From: Halorubrum sp. 2020YC2
GTDB taxonomy: Archaea; Halobacteriota; Halobacteria; Halobacteriales; Haloferacaceae
Direction of reading: 5' to 3'
NCBI RefSeq assembly: GCF_018623055.1
Contig: NZ_CP076019.1
Location: forward strand, 2,046,001-2,110,000
DNA: 64,000 nucleotides
The notes under the pieces were generated by a model, which saw nothing but the letters and a program-made list of their open reading frames with translations, made no database searches and was not told the DNA's origin. Positions 60,702 to 64,000 of the stretch are shown here, piece by piece; position 1 is the stretch's first letter, and each line of letters opens with the position of its first letter. Both the position numbers and the translations under genes were made by a program.

Positions 60702-61337
60702 TCAGCGGCTTTGCCGCCCCTTCGTCTGTCGGTAGTCCCGGCTCAACACGTTCTCGCGCATGTGGTCGCGGAAGGCGTCGGCCTCGGCGTCGGTCATCTC
60801 CGCCGGCTCTCTCATCGGCACCAGCTCGAACCCCCGCCCGCGGATCGTCGTCGCGTGTTCCGCGTCGACGTCGAAGGAGTCGGGCCGGCGCGTCGTGTAC
60901 TCGACCGCCAGCTCGCGGAGCGGGCGCTCCCCGACCGGGACGATGATCTGGGGGTTGATCATCCGTATCTCGGCGTTGAGGAACGGCTCGCAGGTCTCGA
61001 CCTCCCGGTCCGTCGGGCCGCGGTCGGGGTGTCGACACCGCGTGAGATTGGTGAAAAACAGGTTCTGGACGTCCGGTTCCGCCGCGTCCGGCTCCGAGCG
61101 GACGAAGCCGAGGTCACCGAATATCGACTGGACGCGCTCGCCGCCGCCCGAGCCGGTGAAAGGGACGCCGTTGCGCTCGGCCGCCTCGGTCGGCGCCGTC
61201 CCGACCACGAGGAACTCGGCGCCCACGTCGCCGTAGCCGTGAACGACGCGGTCGCGGGCGCCGCACAGCCCGTCGCAGTTCTCGCAGTCGGCGTCCATCG
61301 CGAACGGGTTCTCGAACTCCGTCTGATTCGCGTCCAC
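60702..61337 (-). CDS. Uracil-DNA glycosylase family protein (type 4/5-like)
   Basis: This 211-residue protein starts at ATG 61335-61337 (MDANQTEFENPFAMDADCEN). Cys18, Cys21 and Cys25 are near the N-terminus, with a fourth Cys in FTNLTRCRHPDRG near residue 102 and a further one in ETCEPFLNAEIRMI; Fe-S glycosylases of families 4 and 5 use four of these. VVGTAPTEAAERNGVPFTGS is the active-site loop, though the usual GEAPG becomes GTAPT. FFTNLTRC and PVGERPLREL follow the fold. The altered loop suggests changed activity. Cleaves uracil from DNA in known relatives. Confidence 0.8.
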   Translation of the reverse strand: MDANQTEFENPFAMDADCENCDGLCGARDRVVHGYGDVGAEFLVVGTAPTEAAERNGVPFTGSGGGERVQSIFGDLGFVRSEPDAAEPDVQNLFFTNLTRCRHPDRGPTDREVETCEPFLNAEIRMINPQIIVPVGERPLRELAVEYTTRRPDSFDVDAEHATTIRGRGFELVPMREPAEMTDAEADAFRDHMRENVLSRDYRQTKGRQSR

Positions 61338-61433
61338 GGTTGACGTGGGCGCCCCGCGCCCCTAAACGCTCCGGCGCGGAGACGGGAGCAGCGGGGCAGC
61401 GGCGTCGGAGGAACGAGGCGTCACCGGGGGCGC

Positions 61434-61661
61434 TCAGTTCGGAACGTAACAGTCGCCGTCGCAGTCGACGAGCCCCTCGTTGCGGAGGGTCTTCAGGATG
61501 CTGTACAGGGAGAGCTTCTTCATGTCCAGCGACTCGCCCATCTCCGAGACCGTGGCGTCGCCGTTCGTGGTCAGGTACAGGTACACGAGCTTGGCACGGG
61601 GGGACTGAAGCTCCCGGGGCAGCGCCGGGGCCGCCGCGGACGCGGTTTCCGTCTCGATCAT
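61434..61661 (-). CDS. Small HTH protein
   Basis: This 75-residue protein starts at ATG 61659-61661 (MIETETASAAAPALPRELQS). It has a winged HTH (SPRAKLVYLYLTTNGDATVS then MKKLSLYSILKTLRNEGLVD) of TrmB/ArsR-like kind and ends GDCYVPN with two Cys (CDGDC). A TATA-like TTTATTATC (minus strand, 61686-61694) lies ~25-30 nt from the ATG, making the mRNA nearly leaderless. The repeats GTCGAAC at 61668-61674 and 61678-61684 (minus strand) may bind it. A longer reading from 61706 (MNRGFIIVEPNL) is less likely. Confidence 0.8.
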   Translation of the reverse strand: MIETETASAAAPALPRELQSPRAKLVYLYLTTNGDATVSEMGESLDMKKLSLYSILKTLRNEGLVDCDGDCYVPN

Positions 61662-61925
61662 CTTGTTCGACAGATTGGGTTCGACGATAATAAACCCCCT
61701 ATTCAACGTTCGTCGAAACAGTCGGAAGTGCGTCGAAAGCGTCCCAGTCGACCGATTTCGCCCGATTCTCGAACAGAACGTCGATCGACGAGGGCGAACT
61801 AGACGAATATCGACGACGGTTTTCGACCGTCGACGGATACGGAATCGTGAACGATCCGGATCGTTCGGGCGGGGCGCGGCGGTCCGCCTCGCTCCGCCGC
61901 GGGCGAGCGAGCGGCGCCGACCGGG

Positions 61926-63755
61926 TCAGTACGAGCGGCTCTTCGGCTCGTACGTCTTGTTCTCGCCCTCGAGGACGACCGGCTTATACCACAGCTCCGG
62001 CTCGCCGTCGTTCCACGAGATGAGCGTGTGTTTCAGCCAGTTCTCGTCTTTCCGCTCCTGATGCTCCTTCCGCCAGTGAGCGCCCCGGAACTCCTCGCGG
62101 GCGAGCGCACCCATCGTCAGCGCCTCCGCGAGGTCGAGGATGTTTCGCGTCTCGATGGTGTGGATGAGGTCGGTGTTGAACGTCCGCGACGGGTCCGACA
62201 CCGCGACGTCCTTGTACGCCTCGCGGGCCTCGCGGAGGTCCGCCAGCGTCTCCTCTAACCGCCCCTCCTCGCGGAACACGTTGACGTTGGCCGTCATCGT
62301 CTCTTGGACCGCCGAGCGGATCTCCGCGTGGTTGCGGCCGTCCCGGGAGAGCAGTTCGTCGACGCGCTCCTGCGCCCGGTCGACCGCGCCCCCAACGACG
62401 CTCTCGGCGTCGGTCGCCACGGCGCCGCCGTCGGCCGCGGCCGGGTCCGAGCCGCCAGCCTCACCGACCTCGATCCCGAACTCGTAGTCGGCGGGCTGCC
62501 AGTCGCCGGACCGGCCGGTCTCGATCTCGGCCTCGCCCATCTCCTCGCCGGCCGCGTGGCGACCGGCGCGCTTGCCGAAGACGATGAGTTCGGGCAGCGC
62601 GTTGCCGCCGAGGCGGTTCGCGCCGTGGACGGACGCGCAGGCGCACTCGCCGGCCGCGTACAGCCCGTCGATGGCGGTCTCGCCGTGCTCGTTCGTCTCG
62701 ATGCCGCCCATCGCGTAGTGCTGGCCGGGCTTGACCGGCATCGGCTCCGTGAGCCCGTCGGCGCCCTCGAAGTCCTCCGCGAGGTGGAGAATGTTCTCCA
62801 AGCGGTCGAGGATGCGCTCCTCCCCGAGGTGGCGCATGTCGAGGTGGACGTACTCGTCCTCGATGCCGCGGCCCTCGTTGACTTCCGTCAGCTCGGCGCG
62901 GGAGACGACGTCGCGGGAGGCGAGCTCGCCGTCGTTGTTCGCGTAGCCGTGCTCGAACATGAACCGCTCGCCGTCCTCGTTGTAGAGGATACCCCCCTCG
63001 CCGCGGACGCCCTCGGAGATGAGGACCCCGGTCGACGGCAGCGTCGTCGGGTGGAACTGGATGAACTCCATGTCCTCCATCGGGACGCCGGCGCGGTACG
63101 CCATCGCGACCCCGTCGCCGGTGTTCGCCACCGCGTTCGTGGTGTGGTCGAACACCTGTCCCATCCCGCCCGTCGCGAGGATGACGCCGTTCTCGGCGCG
63201 GAAGCCGCTGATCTCTCCGCTCTGGATGTCGTACGCGACCACGCCGTGACACGTCCGCTCGGCGGGGTCCTCCTCGTCGGTGACGGCCAGGTCCATCACG
63301 TGCCACTCGTCGTACACCGTGATTCCCCGTTTGACCACCTGCTCGTACATCGTGTGGAGCATCTGGTGGCCGGTCTCGGCGCCCGCATACGTCGTTCGCG
63401 GGAAGGATAGGCCGCCGAACGGCCGCTGGGAGACGCGGCCGTCGTCCTCGCGGGAGAACGGCATCCCCCAGTGTTCGAGGCGAATGACCTCCTCGGGGCT
63501 CTCCTGACAGAGCGCCTCGACCGCCGGCGCGTCGCCGAGGTAGTCGGACCCCTTCATCGTGTCGTACGCGTGGTCCTGCCAGGAGTCGGCGTCGCGCAGC
63601 GCCGCGTTGATCCCGCCCTCTGCCGCGCCCGTGTGCGACCGGACGGGATGGAGCTTCGACACCATCGCCACGTCCGCGCCCGCTTCCTGTGCCGCGATCG
63701 CCGCCCGGAGTCCAGCCCCGCCGGCCCCGACGACGACGACGTCGTGTTCGTACAT
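61926..63755 (-). CDS. sdhA: Succinate dehydrogenase flavoprotein subunit
   Basis: This 609-residue protein starts at ATG 63753-63755 (MYEHDVVVVGAGGAGLRAAI). It has the FAD-binding GAGGAG (residues 10-15), and RSHTGAAEGG with the covalent His41. It further has HYAMGGIETNEHGETAIDGL, catalytic Arg/His region in GGNALPELIVFGKRAG, and the C-terminal HWRKEHQERKDENWLKHTLI. Oxidises succinate to fumarate in the TCA cycle as part of complex II. It is 53 bp after sdhB in the same direction; the rest of the operon (sdhC, sdhD) is outside the window. Confidence 0.96.
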   Translation of the reverse strand: MYEHDVVVVGAGGAGLRAAIAAQEAGADVAMVSKLHPVRSHTGAAEGGINAALRDADSWQDHAYDTMKGSDYLGDAPAVEALCQESPEEVIRLEHWGMPFSREDDGRVSQRPFGGLSFPRTTYAGAETGHQMLHTMYEQVVKRGITVYDEWHVMDLAVTDEEDPAERTCHGVVAYDIQSGEISGFRAENGVILATGGMGQVFDHTTNAVANTGDGVAMAYRAGVPMEDMEFIQFHPTTLPSTGVLISEGVRGEGGILYNEDGERFMFEHGYANNDGELASRDVVSRAELTEVNEGRGIEDEYVHLDMRHLGEERILDRLENILHLAEDFEGADGLTEPMPVKPGQHYAMGGIETNEHGETAIDGLYAAGECACASVHGANRLGGNALPELIVFGKRAGRHAAGEEMGEAEIETGRSGDWQPADYEFGIEVGEAGGSDPAAADGGAVATDAESVVGGAVDRAQERVDELLSRDGRNHAEIRSAVQETMTANVNVFREEGRLEETLADLREAREAYKDVAVSDPSRTFNTDLIHTIETRNILDLAEALTMGALAREEFRGAHWRKEHQERKDENWLKHTLISWNDGEPELWYKPVVLEGENKTYEPKSRSY

Positions 63756-63808
63756 TGTTGGTATGTAATTTCGTAGGTTCCGGAGTCCCTTGATACTGTC
63801 TGTCGGGA

Positions 63809-64000
63809 TTACCAGAATTTCAGGTTGTTTTTGACCGCTTCCCGCTTCAGCTCCTGGATGTGCTCGGTGAGGGGGATGTCCTTCGGGCACACCTCCGTAC
63901 AGGAGAACTGCGTCTGGCACCGCCAGACGCCGTGCTCCTGCTCGATGATCTCCAGCCGCTTCTGTTTGATCTCCTCGCCCTCGCGCTCGTCCATCGCGAA
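63809..64000 (-). CDS. sdhB: Succinate dehydrogenase iron-sulfur subunit (C-terminal part)
   Basis: Only the last ~63 codons are in the window; the gene enters from base 64000. The visible end (HGVWRCQTQFSCTEVCPKDI then PLTEHIQELKREAVKNNLKF) holds C-x5-C-x3-CP, the second Fe-S cluster motif of SdhB/FrdB, where electrons pass from SdhA to the membrane quinone. It stops at TAA 63809-63811, and sdhA follows. No more of the gene can be described. Confidence 0.92.
   Translation of the reverse strand, partial: FAMDEREGEEIKQKRLEIIEQEHGVWRCQTQFSCTEVCPKDIPLTEHIQELKREAVKNNLKFW

Overview
This window is about 64 kb of haloarchaeal chromosome. The evidence is high GC, strongly acidic proteins, haloarchaeal marker genes (proteasome alpha subunit, archaeal RNase J, deoxyhypusine synthase, L37e next to an LSm protein, a SAMP1-type ubiquitin-like protein), TTTATA-like promoters with little or no leader, many Tat or lipobox signal peptides, and an intron-containing elongator tRNA-Met of the kind known from Haloferax. 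A Halorubrum-like organism is the best guess, but genus is inference.

Layout. 1-6 kb: partial amidohydrolase, CBS protein, DUF457 membrane protein, tRNA-Met, a haloarchaeal protein of unknown function, MscS channel. 6-13.5 kb: mutS-mutL operon (mutL frameshifted), J-domain protein, mobA, pdxS. 13.7-19.3 kb: an ABC export-type operon with a CARDB secreted protein, psmA, and an HTH regulator with inverted repeats around it. 19.4-25 kb: acetamidase family protein, HerA-like ATPase, DUF5518 protein, trpS. 25.1-28.4 kb: ModE/TOBE-type regulator divergent from a tungstate/molybdate uptake operon whose permease gene is broken. 29-37.5 kb: map-HIT operon, DUF2249 gene divergent from a small CGCGG-motif protein (candidate RiPP precursor), histidine kinase, peroxiredoxin, and a secreted or membrane operon with a frameshifted sppA. 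37.6-45.2 kb: DMT transporter, RNase J-prenyl synthase pair, two overlapping lipoprotein genes, lsm-rpl37e, flavin oxidoreductase. 45.4-54.6 kb: nine genes that nearly all encode membrane proteins (MscS, HdeD family, two other membrane proteins, MFS, DUF389, DUF1269, MscS-type TM-helix protein, DUF457) with visibly more A/T in coding and spacer DNA; it looks like an imported envelope-stress island. 55.2-64 kb: deoxyhypusine synthase, SAMP1-like protein, two TrkA-C proteins divergent from a K+ channel, uracil-DNA glycosylase, small HTH protein, and the sdhBA end of the succinate dehydrogenase operon.

The most unusual content is non-coding. Seven intergenic loci carry members of one modular dispersed repeat: TATA-containing units of about 57 bp, then a hairpin-rich core closed by a 15-bp inverted repeat that shows compensated base changes between copies, then a conserved right end that again finishes in a TATA-like motif. 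Five of the seven lie between convergent genes, and two flank the 45-55 kb island. Four other tandem arrays (22 bp x10, 37 bp x3.8, 38 bp x2.3, and 57 bp x4 inside one dispersed element) lie in promoters or gene junctions. Three genes (mutL, tupB, sppA) each lose one G from a G-run; this needs read-level checking before they are called dead.
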